This document shows, piece by piece, positions 1 to 8,728 of a stretch of 37,140 nt of DNA. This DNA comes from Bacteroidales bacterium (GTDB lineage: Bacteria; Bacteroidota; Bacteroidia; Bacteroidales; UBA6680), in NCBI GenBank assembly GCA_016926405.1, contig JAFGOQ010000058.1, positions 1 through 37,140 on the forward strand. Direction: 5' to 3'. Position 1 is the stretch's first letter. Every line of letters begins with the position of its first letter. Under the pieces are notes generated by a model. It ran no database searches. It had not been told where the DNA came from and saw only the letters and a list, made by a program, of their open reading frames with translations. Both the position numbers and the translations under genes were made by a program.

Positions 1-83
1 GAGAGAGAGGGATTCGAACCCCCGGTACGTTGCCGCACAACGGTTTTCAAGACCGCCGCATTCGACCACTCTGCCATCTCTCC
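1..83 (-). tRNA. tRNA-Ser (anticodon UGA), 3' end cut by window edge
   Basis: Read on the minus strand, the sequence folds as a class II tRNA. It has an acceptor strand GGAGAGA, a D-arm, an anticodon loop CTTGAAA with anticodon TGA, a long variable arm typical of serine tRNAs, and a T-loop TTCGAAT on a five-pair stem. The complementary acceptor strand reaches only TCTCTC, so its last pairing base and the discriminator base lie outside the window. The gene would read UCA and, by wobble, other UCN serine codons. Confidence 0.95.
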
Positions 84-230
84 AATATGTCTGCTTTGTT
101 GTTGAAAGCGATGCAAAAGTATGAAAGATTTTTTATTCTCCAAATATTCCAACCATTTATTTTTCGCACAAAACATAGGTAAAACGGGCAAATAACAACA
201 AACAGTTTAATAATCACAATTATACTCAAT

Positions 231-869
231 CTATTTTTTTTGAAAAAATTTACAAAAATCTTTCAATCCGCACTCCTCGCACTTAGGTTTACGAGCAATA
301 CAAACATATCGACCATGTAAAATCAGCCAATGATGGGCTTTTGGCAACAATTCGGCAGGAAAATATTTCACCAACTGCTTTTCGGTTTCTAAGGGTGTCT
401 TTGCACTTGTCGAAAGACCTATTCTCTTTGCCACTCTAAAAACATGAGTATCTACAGCCATGGCAGGCGCGTTAAATACTACCGAAGCTATAACATTTGC
501 TGTTTTACGACCTACACCTGGCAATGTCTGCAACTCTTTTATATCAGAAGGAACTTGATTATTAAAATCCTCAACCAACTTTTTTGACATCCCTGCAAGA
601 TGCTTTGCCTTGTTATTGGGATACGAACAACTTCTTATAAACGAAAAAATTTCTTCAACAGAAGCCTTGGAAAGAGCCCTTGCATCGCTATATTTTTCAA
701 ACAAAGCCGGAGTCATCATATTAACTCTTTTGTCGGTACACTGCGCCGATAAAATTACAGCAACAAGCAATTCGTATGGATTATTATAATGCAATTCCGT
801 TTCTGCAACGGGCATGTTTTTTGTAAAATATTCTATTGTGCGCTTAAAACGTTCCTCTTTTCTCATCAA
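231..869 (-). CDS. nth: Endonuclease III (DNA glycosylase/AP lyase)
   Basis: This 212-residue protein is a base-excision repair glycosylase that removes oxidised pyrimidines and nicks abasic sites. The helix-hairpin-helix LPGVGRKTAN carries the catalytic lysine (K122), and the catalytic aspartate is D140 in VDTH. Near the C-terminus four cysteines (190, 197, 200, 206) have the C-x6-C-x2-C-x5-C spacing of the 4Fe-4S cluster. The length is normal for the family. The protein begins Met-Met, so the start could be one codon later. It is divergent from the ABC-F gene, with 112 bp between the two starts that must hold both promoters. Confidence 0.97.
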   Translation of the reverse strand: MMRKEERFKRTIEYFTKNMPVAETELHYNNPYELLVAVILSAQCTDKRVNMMTPALFEKYSDARALSKASVEEIFSFIRSCSYPNNKAKHLAGMSKKLVEDFNNQVPSDIKELQTLPGVGRKTANVIASVVFNAPAMAVDTHVFRVAKRIGLSTSAKTPLETEKQLVKYFPAELLPKAHHWLILHGRYVCIARKPKCEECGLKDFCKFFQKK

Positions 870-936
870 TTGATATTAATCTTCTTACTTTTGCCACTCA
901 AATCATTCGAATAACAAAGTAGCAACAATGTTTCTA

Positions 937-944
937 TATTTTTG
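937..944 (+). promoter_or_regulatory. Candidate -7 box (TAnnTTTG type) for the ABC-F gene
   Basis: TATTTTTG matches the Bacteroidota -7 consensus TAnnTTTG and lies about 38 bp before the ATG at 982. No good TTTG -33 partner is visible at the expected spacing, so this is a weak call from one half of the promoter. Confidence 0.3.
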
Positions 945-981
945 TTTGAATGTACTAATTGGAAAAACATAAAAAAGAATA

Positions 982-2847
982 ATGATAAGTTTTTTACAAG
1001 TTGAAGGGCTAAGAAAATCGTTTGGCGATTTAGAACTGTTCGAAGATCTAAAATTTGGTATCGACAAAGGCGAAAAAGTAGCTATTGTTGCACGAAATGG
1101 AGCAGGTAAAACAACCCTACTAAATATATTATCGAATGTTGACAGCGCCGACAAAGGAAGCGTAATATTTAGAAACGATATAACAATTGCGTTCTTACCT
1201 CAAGAGCCAAATCTAGACCCTAAAAAATCTATTATCGAAGAGATTCACGCCTCGTCAGAAGAGGTATATAAAGCTCTTAATAGCTACAACAAAGCTCTTG
1301 AAAGTGGCAATGCCGATAGTATTCAAAAATCGATGGAAGCTATGGACTTGCTTAACGCCTGGGACTTTGAAACCAGAGCTAACCAAATACTTGGGCAACT
1401 TAAGATATACGATACATCGCAAAAAATTGGAACCCTTTCGGGAGGACAACAAAAGCGCGTGGCTTTGGCTTCGGTAATTCTTCAGAATCCCGACTTTTTA
1501 ATTCTCGATGAGCCTACCAACCATTTAGATTTAGATATGATTGAGTGGCTCGAAGAGTACCTTTGCAATGCCACTATTACACTGCTTATGGTTACTCACG
1601 ACCGCTATTTCTTAGATCGTATTTGTAATCTAATACTTGAAATAGACGACAAGCAGATGTACTCATACAAAGGAAACTACTCGTATTATCTTGAGAAGAG
1701 AGCCGAACGTATTGAGATTGCACGAGCAGGTGCCGACAAAGCAAAAAATTTATTACGCACCGAACAAGAGTGGATGCGACGTATGCCTAAGGCTCGTGGC
1801 ACTAAAGCTAAATCAAGAATCGACTCGTTTTACGAATTAAAAGATGCTGCTTCGTACAAAAAAGTTGAAAAAGACATAAATATTAATATCCAGCAAACCC
1901 GCATGGGTAAGAAAATTCTGGAAGTTAAAAACCTTTATAAGTCGTTTGGCGATAAAGTTATTCTTAAAGATTTCTCGTACCTATTTAACCGAGGCGAAAA
2001 AATTGGCATTGTGGGCGATAACGGTACCGGAAAATCGACTTTCGTTAATATTATTACCGACACCTTAAAGCCCGATAGCGGATTGGTTGACGTAGGACAA
2101 ACTATACATTTTGGGTATTACAGCCAAAAAGGTATTGAGTTTAACCCTAACGATAAAGTTATCGATGTGGTTCGCGAAATTGCCGAGGTTGTTACGCTTG
2201 GCGACGGGTCTATTATGTCGATAACACAATTTCTAACATACTTTTTATTCCCACCCGATACTCATTATGCTTTTATCGAAAAGCTAAGCGGTGGCGAAAA
2301 ACGTCGCTTATATCTTTTAACTGTATTAATGCAGAATCCAAACTTCTTAATTCTAGATGAGCCTACTAACGATCTAGATATTATGACTCTTAATGTTTTG
2401 GAAGATTATCTGCAAACTTTTAATGGCTGCGTAATAATTATATCGCACGACAGATTCTTTATGGACAAAGTTGTTGACCATTTGTTTGCTTTTAATGGCA
2501 ATGGCGACATAAAAGATTTCCCTGGCAACTACACCCAATATCGCGATTACAAGCTAGAGAAAGAACAACTTGAAAAAGAGACCAAGCAACCTGTTGCCCC
2601 TAAAGAAAAGCCAAAGAAAGCTCCACAGGTAAGCAACAAAAAAAGCTTTAAAGAGAAAATGGAGTTCGAAAAACTTGAGAAAGAGATAGAAGAACTTGAA
2701 AAACTTATAGCTACGCTTGAAGAAGAACTAAGCTCTGGAACTCTTTCGGGCGACGAAATAACCGAAAAATCTATTCTTTACCAACAAAGCAAAGACTCGT
2801 TAGAAGAAAAAGAGCTTCGCTGGTTAGAGCTTTCGGAGAAAGACTAA
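982..2847 (+). CDS. uup: ABC-F family ATPase, Uup-like
   Basis: This 621-residue cytosolic protein has two ABC ATPase domains and no membrane segment, the ABC-F layout; the family acts on ribosomes or, for Uup, on branched DNA and ribosome-linked functions. Domain 1 has a Walker A ARNGAGKT (Ala in place of the usual first Gly), signature LSGGQQKR and Walker B LILDEPTNHLD. Domain 2 has GDNGTGKS, LSGGEKRR and LILDEPTNDLD. A charged linker joins them. The last 80 or so residues are rich in Glu, Lys and Leu and read as the antiparallel coiled coil typical of Uup rather than of EttA. The gene is single, divergent from nth and convergent with uvrA. The family is certain; the Uup subtype is likely. 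Confidence 0.93.
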   Translation: MISFLQVEGLRKSFGDLELFEDLKFGIDKGEKVAIVARNGAGKTTLLNILSNVDSADKGSVIFRNDITIAFLPQEPNLDPKKSIIEEIHASSEEVYKALNSYNKALESGNADSIQKSMEAMDLLNAWDFETRANQILGQLKIYDTSQKIGTLSGGQQKRVALASVILQNPDFLILDEPTNHLDLDMIEWLEEYLCNATITLLMVTHDRYFLDRICNLILEIDDKQMYSYKGNYSYYLEKRAERIEIARAGADKAKNLLRTEQEWMRRMPKARGTKAKSRIDSFYELKDAASYKKVEKDININIQQTRMGKKILEVKNLYKSFGDKVILKDFSYLFNRGEKIGIVGDNGTGKSTFVNIITDTLKPDSGLVDVGQTIHFGYYSQKGIEFNPNDKVIDVVREIAEVVTLGDGSIMSITQFLTYFLFPPDTHYAFIEKLSGGEKRRLYLLTVLMQNPNFLILDEPTNDLDIMTLNVLEDYLQTFNGCVIIISHDRFFMDKVVDHLFAFNGNGDIKDFPGNYTQYRDYKLEKEQLEKETKQPVAPKEKPKKAPQVSNKKSFKEKMEFEKLEKEIEELEKLIATLEEELSSGTLSGDEITEKSILYQQSKDSLEEKELRWLELSEKD

Positions 2848-2874
2848 AAAAACTTACACTAAGTTATATTTACT

Positions 2875-3004
2875 GAGGGTGTACAAAAACTAGATTAAAC
2901 TGTCATCCTGAGCAAAGTCGAAGGATTATTTCATTGAAAACAAAACGTTTCGACTCCGCTCAACGTGACATTTTAATTTCTTTTAATTGTTTTTGCACAC
3001 CCTC
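2875..3004. repeat. Dispersed palindromic element, copy 1
   Basis: A 130-bp element begins GAGGGTGTACAAAAAC and ends in the near complement GTTTTTGCACACCCTC. Inside is a second inverted repeat, TGTCATCCTGAGC against GCTCAACGTGACA, extended by AAAGTCGAAGGA against CGTTTCGACTCCGC, so most of the element can form one long hairpin. Close copies lie at 24421-24540 and 33120-33244, each just after the 3' end of a plus-strand gene. There is no coding capacity. It is MITE-like or REP-like and may also act as a terminator for the ABC-F gene. Confidence 0.88.
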
Positions 3005-3147
3005 TTTTATTTATCCGAAAACATTTCCTAACAGACTAAAAAACAAAAACGAACCCGCTGTTTGGGCTGTTTTATACTATTATATATTTCAGAAATATAA
3101 AAACTATTGACAGCTTTGTTAAGCTTTATAATAAGATTACTATATTT

Positions 3148-3425
3148 CAACCATTTCAATGTTTCGCTACAAGCGAAAGTCCCAACTGCAACCATTTCAG
3201 TGTTTCGCTCCAAGCGAAAGTCTCAACTGCAACCATTTCAGGGTTTCGCTACAAGCGAAAGTTCCAACTGCAACCATTTCAAGGTTTCGCTCCAAGCGAA
3301 AGTCCCAATTGCAACCATTTTAGTGTTTCGCTCCAAGCGAAAGCTCCAACTGCAACCATTTCAGTGTTTCGCTCCAAGCGAAAGTCCCAACTGCAACCAT
3401 TTCAAGGTTTCGCTCCAAGCGAAAG
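3148..3425. repeat. 41-bp tandem repeat array 1 with embedded hairpins (6.8 copies)
   Basis: Six full 41-bp units and a 32-bp seventh fill exactly 278 bp. Each starts CAACCATTTC and carries TTTCGCT, a three-base loop and AGCGAAA, a perfect 7-bp hairpin, followed by a segment like GTCCCAACTG. Unit differences are single bases, including an A/C switch in the loop. The array lies between the converging 3' ends of uup and uvrA. Because 41 is not a multiple of three, the open frame through it shifts with each unit and is not coding. Confidence 0.95.
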
Positions 3426-3499
3426 CAAAAAACAACACCCCGAAATTGCTTCTTTAAAAAACAACGCTTCAACTACTATTCTACGTAACTTTTTCTTAA

Positions 3500-6277
3500 T
3501 TATATTTTATCTTTCAAAAAAGATCCTGTATACGACTCTTTAACAGAAACAATATCTTCGGGGATTCCTTCAAAAACAACGTTTCCACCCTTATCTCCTC
3601 CTTCGGGACCTAAATCAATAATCCAATCGGCACATTTAATAACATCGGTGTTATGTTCAATAACTAAAATAGAGTGACCGTTTTCAACCAGGGCATTAAA
3701 CGAAGCCATAAGCTTATTTATATCGTGCAAATGCAAGCCTGTAGTTGGCTCATCAAAAATAAATAACACATGCTCTTTAGTGCTATCTTTTTTCAGAAAC
3801 GAAGCTAGCTTAACCCTTTGACTCTCTCCCCCACTAAGGGTACTAGACGACTGCCCAAGCTTTACATACCCTAAACCAACATCGCTAAGAGGCATAAGCT
3901 TTTGAACAATCTTTTCGGTTGCCGCTTTTTTATCTTCCGAGAAAAATTCTATAGCCTCAGAAACCGACATCTCTAGAATATCGTGAACATTTTTCGACCT
4001 ATATTTTACATCAAGTACATTCTCTTTAAATCGGGTTCCTTTACACTCTTCACAAACAAGAGTAACATCGGCCATAAACTGCATTTCAACATGAATAACC
4101 CCCTCTCCTTTGCACTCTTCGCAACGCCCACCATCAACATTAAACGAAAAATCGGCAGGTCGTAATCCCGCCAGTTTAGCCGACTTAAGTTCGGAAAACA
4201 ACTTTCTTATATCATCGTAAACTTTTAAATAAGTAGCCGGATTCGAACGCGAAGATTTACCAATAGGATTCTGATCTATCATCTCAATCACCCCAACAGT
4301 TCTCGACTCATCGGTAACAGAATCGTGCTCGCCCGGACGAAGTCCTAGTCCCATTAATTGTCGTGCCATTGCCTTATACACAATATCGCTAATTAATGTA
4401 GATTTACCCGAACCACTAACCCCAGTAACAGTAACAATACATCCTAAAGGTATTTTAACATCAATATTTTTCAGATTGTTTTCGCGCGCTCCAACAACGT
4501 GAATAAAGTCTCGCCATTTACGTCTTTTTGTTGGCATAGGAATAGACATCGCTCCAGTTAAATACTTGGCTGTATAACTATTTTCGGCTGTTGCCAACTC
4601 ATTAAAACTACCCTGAAAAACAACCTCTCCACCAAATCTACCAGCGTCGGGTCCTATATCAATTATCTGATCGGCTGCTTTAATCATCTCCTCTTCGTGC
4701 TCAACAACAATTACAGTATTACCAACATTTTGTAACTGTTTTAACGAGTGAATTAACCTGTGTGTATCGCGCGGATGAAGACCTATTGAAGGCTCGTCGA
4801 GAATATAAAGCGAACCAACCAAACTACTACCCAAGGCCGAAACCAAGCTTATTCGTTGCGATTCGCCACCCGACAATGTAGACGACAATCTGTTTAAAGT
4901 AAGATAACTCAATCCTACATTAATAAGAAAGTCTATTCTCGATGTAATCTCAATAAGAATTCTATCGGAAATTTTTCTATCGCTTTCCGATAATTTTATC
5001 GATCCAAAAAAGTCTACCAAATACTCAATAGGCTTATTAACCAACTGCTGAATTGAGACATTATTAATTTTAACGTAAGAGGCCTCTTTTTTTAATCTCG
5101 ACCCTTTACATTCACCACAAGTAGTTTTTCCTCTGTATCGCGAAAGCATTACTCTATGCTGAATTTTATACTTTTTCTCTTCCAGATAATCGAAAAAGCT
5201 ATTTATACCTTCAAAATCTTCGGTTCCATTCCACAGCATATCTTTTTGCTCTTCGTTAAGCTCAAAATATGGTCTATGAATAGGAAAATTGCATTTATCG
5301 GCATTAGCAATAAGCTGCATTTTCCACTCGCTCATCTTATCGCCTCGCCAGCACAAAACAGCATCCTGATAAACCGAAAGCGATTTATTTGGGATAACCA
5401 AATCCTCGTCAATACCAATTACTTTTCCGTAACCTTCGCACACCGGACAAGCACCAAGTGGACTATTAAACGAAAAAAGATGAGGTGTAGGCTCGTCGTA
5501 AACAACACCATCCTCCTCAAAAATATTCGAAAACGACTCTCGTTTCCATTGGTTGTCGCCCCAATAAACAATCTCGCATTTTCCTGCCGACTCCTGAAAA
5601 GCCGTTTGCACCGAATCGGCAACCCTGCCTTTTGTCTCGTCAGCACTATCGGCCTTAACCCTGTCTACAAGAATATTTATGTTGTCATTAATAGCTATAT
5701 CTAAACTAAGATTTAAAATCTCGCCATTCATTTCATATCTTGAATATCCTTCATTCATAAAATTCTGAATAAGACTCTCTTTATCAGCCTCTGAATTCAA
5801 GTTTACAGGCGAAACAATTAAGGTTTTTGTGCCAGAATCTAAAGAGGATACAAAATTAACCACATCGGCCACCGAATGACATTTTATCTCTTTTCCCGAA
5901 GTAGGCGAAATAGTCTTACCTATTCTGGCAAACAACAATTTTAAATAGTCATAAATCTCGGTAGAAGTACCAACAGTCGATCGTGTTGACTTTGAAGTAA
6001 CCCTCTGTTCAATAGCTACAGCCGGAGGAATACCAGAGATATCGTCAACCTCAGGCTTATTCATTGCACCAAGAAACTGACGTGCATACGACGACAAACT
6101 TTCAACATATCTGCGTTGTCCCTCGGCATACAAAGTATCAAAAGCCAACGACGACTTTCCCGATCCCGATAAACCAGTAATAACTATAAATTTATCACGT
6201 GGTATTTCAACACTTAGGTTTTTAAGATTGTGAACCTTGGCACCTTTTATTATAATAGAATTATTTTTATCACTCAT
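3500..6277 (-). CDS. uvrA: Excinuclease ABC subunit A
   Basis: UvrA is the damage-scanning ATPase dimer of nucleotide excision repair, handing lesions to UvrB. Both ATP sites are visible: GLSGSGKSS near the N-terminus with a later LSGGESQR, and GVSGSGKST with a second LSGGESQR in the C-terminal half. The UvrB-binding insert is present, between the first Walker A and the first zinc module. The C-terminal zinc module has two CEEC pairs. The first zinc module keeps CPVC (residues about 277-280) but its first C-x2-C pair is missing: the stretch reads [21 protein letters not shown] chose the ATG at 6277 (MSDKNNS), which leaves 925 residues, over an upstream in-frame ATG at 6295 that adds an unlikely MYFCFA extension. 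Confidence 0.96.
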   Translation of the reverse strand: MSDKNNSIIIKGAKVHNLKNLSVEIPRDKFIVITGLSGSGKSSLAFDTLYAEGQRRYVESLSSYARQFLGAMNKPEVDDISGIPPAVAIEQRVTSKSTRSTVGTSTEIYDYLKLLFARIGKTISPTSGKEIKCHSVADVVNFVSSLDSGTKTLIVSPVNLNSEADKESLIQNFMNEGYSRYEMNGEILNLSLDIAINDNINILVDRVKADSADETKGRVADSVQTAFQESAGKCEIVYWGDNQWKRESFSNIFEEDGVVYDEPTPHLFSFNSPLGACPVCEGYGKVIGIDEDLVIPNKSLSVYQDAVLCWRGDKMSEWKMQLIANADKCNFPIHRPYFELNEEQKDMLWNGTEDFEGINSFFDYLEEKKYKIQHRVMLSRYRGKTTCGECKGSRLKKEASYVKINNVSIQQLVNKPIEYLVDFFGSIKLSESDRKISDRILIEITSRIDFLINVGLSYLTLNRLSSTLSGGESQRISLVSALGSSLVGSLYILDEPSIGLHPRDTHRLIHSLKQLQNVGNTVIVVEHEEEMIKAADQIIDIGPDAGRFGGEVVFQGSFNELATAENSYTAKYLTGAMSIPMPTKRRKWRDFIHVVGARENNLKNIDVKIPLGCIVTVTGVSGSGKSTLISDIVYKAMARQLMGLGLRPGEHDSVTDESRTVGVIEMIDQNPIGKSSRSNPATYLKVYDDIRKLFSELKSAKLAGLRPADFSFNVDGGRCEECKGEGVIHVEMQFMADVTLVCEECKGTRFKENVLDVKYRSKNVHDILEMSVSEAIEFFSEDKKAATEKIVQKLMPLSDVGLGYVKLGQSSSTLSGGESQRVKLASFLKKDSTKEHVLFIFDEPTTGLHLHDINKLMASFNALVENGHSILVIEHNTDVIKCADWIIDLGPEGGDKGGNVVFEGIPEDIVSVKESYTGSFLKDKI

Positions 6278-6448
6278 AGCAAAGCAAAAATACAACTAAT
6301 TAGGAATTATCGCGTACAAATAGACCAAACGAAAACAATTAAATATTAACCTGTTTATATAAACCATTCACCAACCCATACATTTTGTTAGTGTAATTTT
6401 TGTTGAAATAAAAAATATATTGTTTCTTGCATCAAATTAAAAATCGAC

Positions 6449-6460
6449 AAGTGCCTATGA
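6449..6460 (+). promoter_or_regulatory. 12-base direct repeat ahead of the sigma-factor gene (copy a)
   Basis: AAGTGCCTATGA occurs here, 24 bases before the sigma-factor ATG, and again at 7156-7167 where it contains the start codon of the small downstream gene. In this copy ATG ATG TAA follows, a possible two-codon leader frame. Its role is unknown and it may be chance. Confidence 0.3.
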
Positions 6461-6483
6461 TGTAAATCTACTCCGAACCTTTA

Positions 6484-7089
6484 ATGGAAATTGATATGAA
6501 GAATCATAATCAACCTTCAGATTACGACTTAATTACTAAATTCGTAAACGGAGAAGACAATGCACTTGAAAGCCTCATTCGCAGACACAAGAATAAGGTT
6601 TATACCTATATATATTATACTGTAAAAAGCGAATCGTTTGCCGACGATATCTTTCAAGACACTTTTATTAAGGTTATTGACACCTTAAAAAGAGGGAAAT
6701 ATCAGGATAACGGAAGATTTGTTTCGTGGGTAACAAGAATTGCTCATAACCTAATTGTTGATCATTACCGAAAAGCAAAAAAGATAAACACTACATCTGA
6801 CGACGACCAAGAGTGGAGCTTACTAAACGACAAATCGCTTTCGGAAGAAAACATCGAAGATCATTTAATTAAAAGTCAAATCCATAACGATGTTCAGAAA
6901 CTGGTTAAAGCTCTTCCACAAGAACAACGAGAAATCATTATGCTTAGACACTATATGGGACTGAGCTTTCAGGAAATAGCCGAACAAACTGATGTAAGCA
7001 TAAATACAGCTCTTGGTAGAATGCGATATGCTATTCTTAATTTAAAAAAGATGGCTACTAAAAATAACATTTCACTTTCGGTAATATAA
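6484..7089 (+). CDS. ECF-type RNA polymerase sigma factor
   Basis: The protein has 201 residues. Region 2 is recognisable (YYTVKSESFADDIFQDTF, then GRFVSWVTRIAHNLIVDHYRK, the core-binding and -10-binding helices), and region 4 follows an acidic linker (LPQEQREIIMLRHYMGLSFQEIAEQTDVSINTALGRMRYAI, a helix-turn-helix for the -35-like element). There is no region 1.1 or 3, hence ECF. A second ATG lies four codons in. No anti-sigma gene is adjacent; the next gene is a 57-codon frame, an arrangement I recall from other Bacteroidota. The regulon cannot be told from the sequence. Confidence 0.93.
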   Translation: MEIDMKNHNQPSDYDLITKFVNGEDNALESLIRRHKNKVYTYIYYTVKSESFADDIFQDTFIKVIDTLKRGKYQDNGRFVSWVTRIAHNLIVDHYRKAKKINTTSDDDQEWSLLNDKSLSEENIEDHLIKSQIHNDVQKLVKALPQEQREIIMLRHYMGLSFQEIAEQTDVSINTALGRMRYAILNLKKMATKNNISLSVI

Positions 7090-7163
7090 AATTGAGTAGT
7101 CTGCAATAAAAACCTTTTTTGTTTCGTTCTGAAAATATTAAGAACAAAATTAAAAAAGTGCCT

Positions 7164-7337
7164 ATGAACCAATTTTCTACTTTTTTATACAACATCGATA
7201 GCATTAGCGGAGACGAATATTTTGAAGATGTAGATAAATTATTCGAAAGTTTAACCTCGCTAAATTTAAAATCGCTAAAAAAAAGACCTTCAAATAAAAC
7301 TCTAAAAAGAGTTATTGAAGAGATTTATAAACATTAA
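7164..7337 (+). CDS. Small hypothetical protein downstream of the ECF sigma factor
   Basis: This 57-residue protein is read from the ATG at 7164 (MNQFSTFLYNIDS); a frame opening at 7119 adds 15 residues but begins with an unconvincing lysine-rich leader. It is soluble and acidic in the middle (GDEYFEDVDKLFESL), with a basic C-terminus KKRPSNKTLKRVIEEIYKH. That tail resembles, from memory, the RPS-x-x-T-x-x-x-I endings of small proteins encoded after sigma factors in Bacteroidota. It lies 74 bp after the sigma gene and before a strong terminator, so it is probably cotranscribed. A sigma-modulating role is only a guess. Confidence 0.65.
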   Translation: MNQFSTFLYNIDSISGDEYFEDVDKLFESLTSLNLKSLKKRPSNKTLKRVIEEIYKH

Positions 7338-7339
7338 TT

Positions 7340-7396
7340 TAGGTTAAAAAAAAAGACGACTCTATTAAAACAGAAGTCGTCTTTTTTTTTAACCTA
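7340..7396. terminator. Strong hairpin terminator
   Basis: TAGGTT, an A-run and AAGACGACT pair with AGTCGTCTT, a T-run and AACCTA around a 13-base loop. The A-run on one arm and T-run on the other make it usable in both directions. It ends the sigma factor and small-protein unit. Confidence 0.85.
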
Positions 7397-7472
7397 AAAC
7401 AGACCACTTAAAAATACTTTTGTATTCCAGATAAATAAACTTATTTTGTTACTCAAACAAAAAAATCATGCA

Positions 7473-8597
7473 ATGGATATCCAAATAAAAGAAGTTTGTT
7501 CGAAATCAGAATTCAAGCAATTTGCAAAACTACCTTTTAAAATTTACAAGAAGAATAATTTCTGGGTTCCTCCAATAATTAACGACGAGATAAAAGCTTT
7601 AAAAAGCGATAGCAATCCTGCTTTCGACTTCTGCGATGCTAAATTTTGGCTTGCCTACAAAGGCAATGAAGTAGTAGGACGAATTGGCGCAATAATAAAT
7701 CGTAAAGATATTGAAAAGACAGGCGAAAAAGTTGGCCGCTTTTCGCGATTCGAAACTATTAATAATTTTGAAGTTGCCAATGCTCTTTTAACAACAGCCG
7801 AAGATTGGGTTAAATCACAAGGAATGGAAACTGTTAGAGGTCCACTAGGTTTCACAAATCTCGACCACCAAGGAATGCTTATTGAAGGATTCGATCATTT
7901 ACCATCCATAGCTTCGGAGTACCAAATGCCATATTACCAGGAATTGGTAGAGAAAGCTGGCTACCAAAAACATATCGACTGGGTAGAATTTAGATTGACT
8001 ATTAATGAAATTCCAGAGAAAGCAAAAAAATTAAATAAAATCATACAACAACGATTTAAACTTAATGTTGTAAACTTCAGCAGCTCAAAAGAATTAAAGC
8101 CATATGGAAAAAAGGTTTTCAACCTATTAAACTCAGCCTTTAAAGATTTATTTAGCGTTGTAGAGCTTAACGAAAGAATGATGGATTATTATATTGGAAG
8201 ATATTTCACAATATTAAACCCGAAATTTGTAAAGGTTGTTACCGACGAAAACAACGAAATGGTTGGTTTTATTGTTGGGTTACCATCACTATCAAAAGCA
8301 ATGCAAAAAACTAACGGAAAGCTGTTCCCTTTTGGCTTCAGACATATTATGAAAGCTCTTAAAAACCCGTCGGAAGTTGATCTTTTACTAACCGGTGTTG
8401 ACCCAGAGATGCAAGCTAAAGGAGTCTCAGCAATTCTAATAACGGAATTACAACAGGTTATGCTCGACCACAATGTTCGTCACGTAGAAACAACAGGAAT
8501 ATTTGAAACTAACCAAAAAGCAATACAGCACTGGAAAAACTACGATCATATTCAACACAAACGTAAACGCTGTTTTACAAAACAACTTGATAAATAA
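7473..8597 (+). CDS. GNAT-like acetyltransferase, unknown substrate
   Basis: From the ATG at 7473 (MDIQIKEVCSK) the protein has 374 residues; an ATG at 7446 adds a basic nine-residue leader and is less likely. The N-terminal half has an acceptor-like fold (FWVPPIINDEIKAL, FWLAYKGNEVVGRIGAIIN), and the C-terminal half reads as a GNAT domain: a beta strand ending in EMVGFIVGLPSL, then LLLTGVDPEMQAKGVSAILITELQQ, which fits the acetyl-CoA-binding segment, and VRHVETTGIFETNQKAIQHWKNY. It matches a widespread Bacteroidota protein of about 375 residues that I know only as hypothetical or GNAT. It stands alone between two terminators. Confidence 0.75.
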   Translation: MDIQIKEVCSKSEFKQFAKLPFKIYKKNNFWVPPIINDEIKALKSDSNPAFDFCDAKFWLAYKGNEVVGRIGAIINRKDIEKTGEKVGRFSRFETINNFEVANALLTTAEDWVKSQGMETVRGPLGFTNLDHQGMLIEGFDHLPSIASEYQMPYYQELVEKAGYQKHIDWVEFRLTINEIPEKAKKLNKIIQQRFKLNVVNFSSSKELKPYGKKVFNLLNSAFKDLFSVVELNERMMDYYIGRYFTILNPKFVKVVTDENNEMVGFIVGLPSLSKAMQKTNGKLFPFGFRHIMKALKNPSEVDLLLTGVDPEMQAKGVSAILITELQQVMLDHNVRHVETTGIFETNQKAIQHWKNYDHIQHKRKRCFTKQLDK

Positions 8598-8615
8598 AAA
8601 AAAATATTTATATTG

Positions 8616-8650
8616 AAGGTCGACAAAAATAACGTGTCGACCTTTTATTT
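8616..8650 (+). terminator. Rho-independent terminator
   Basis: AAGGTCGACA and TGTCGACCTT form a perfect 10-bp stem around a nine-base loop and are followed by TTATTT. It closes the GNAT-like gene and isolates the formate dehydrogenase operon. Confidence 0.88.
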
Positions 8651-8728
8651 TGATTTTTTGATTTTAAAAAACTAGTGATTTAATATTTTTTTTACTTATC
8701 TTATCAATCTGATTAATATATATACATT

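Noticed and set aside
47-229. Short frame overlapping the tRNA-Ser
   Set aside because: It runs antisense to or within the tRNA region and has no coding features.
3148-3425. CRISPR array
   Set aside because: There are no unique spacers: the whole 41-bp unit is repeated. The same holds for arrays 2 and 3, and no cas gene is in the window.
3107-3457. A 116-codon open frame across array 1
   Set aside because: It exists only because the 41-bp units lack stops in shifting frames; the protein has no consistent repeat, and the hairpins explain the sequence better.
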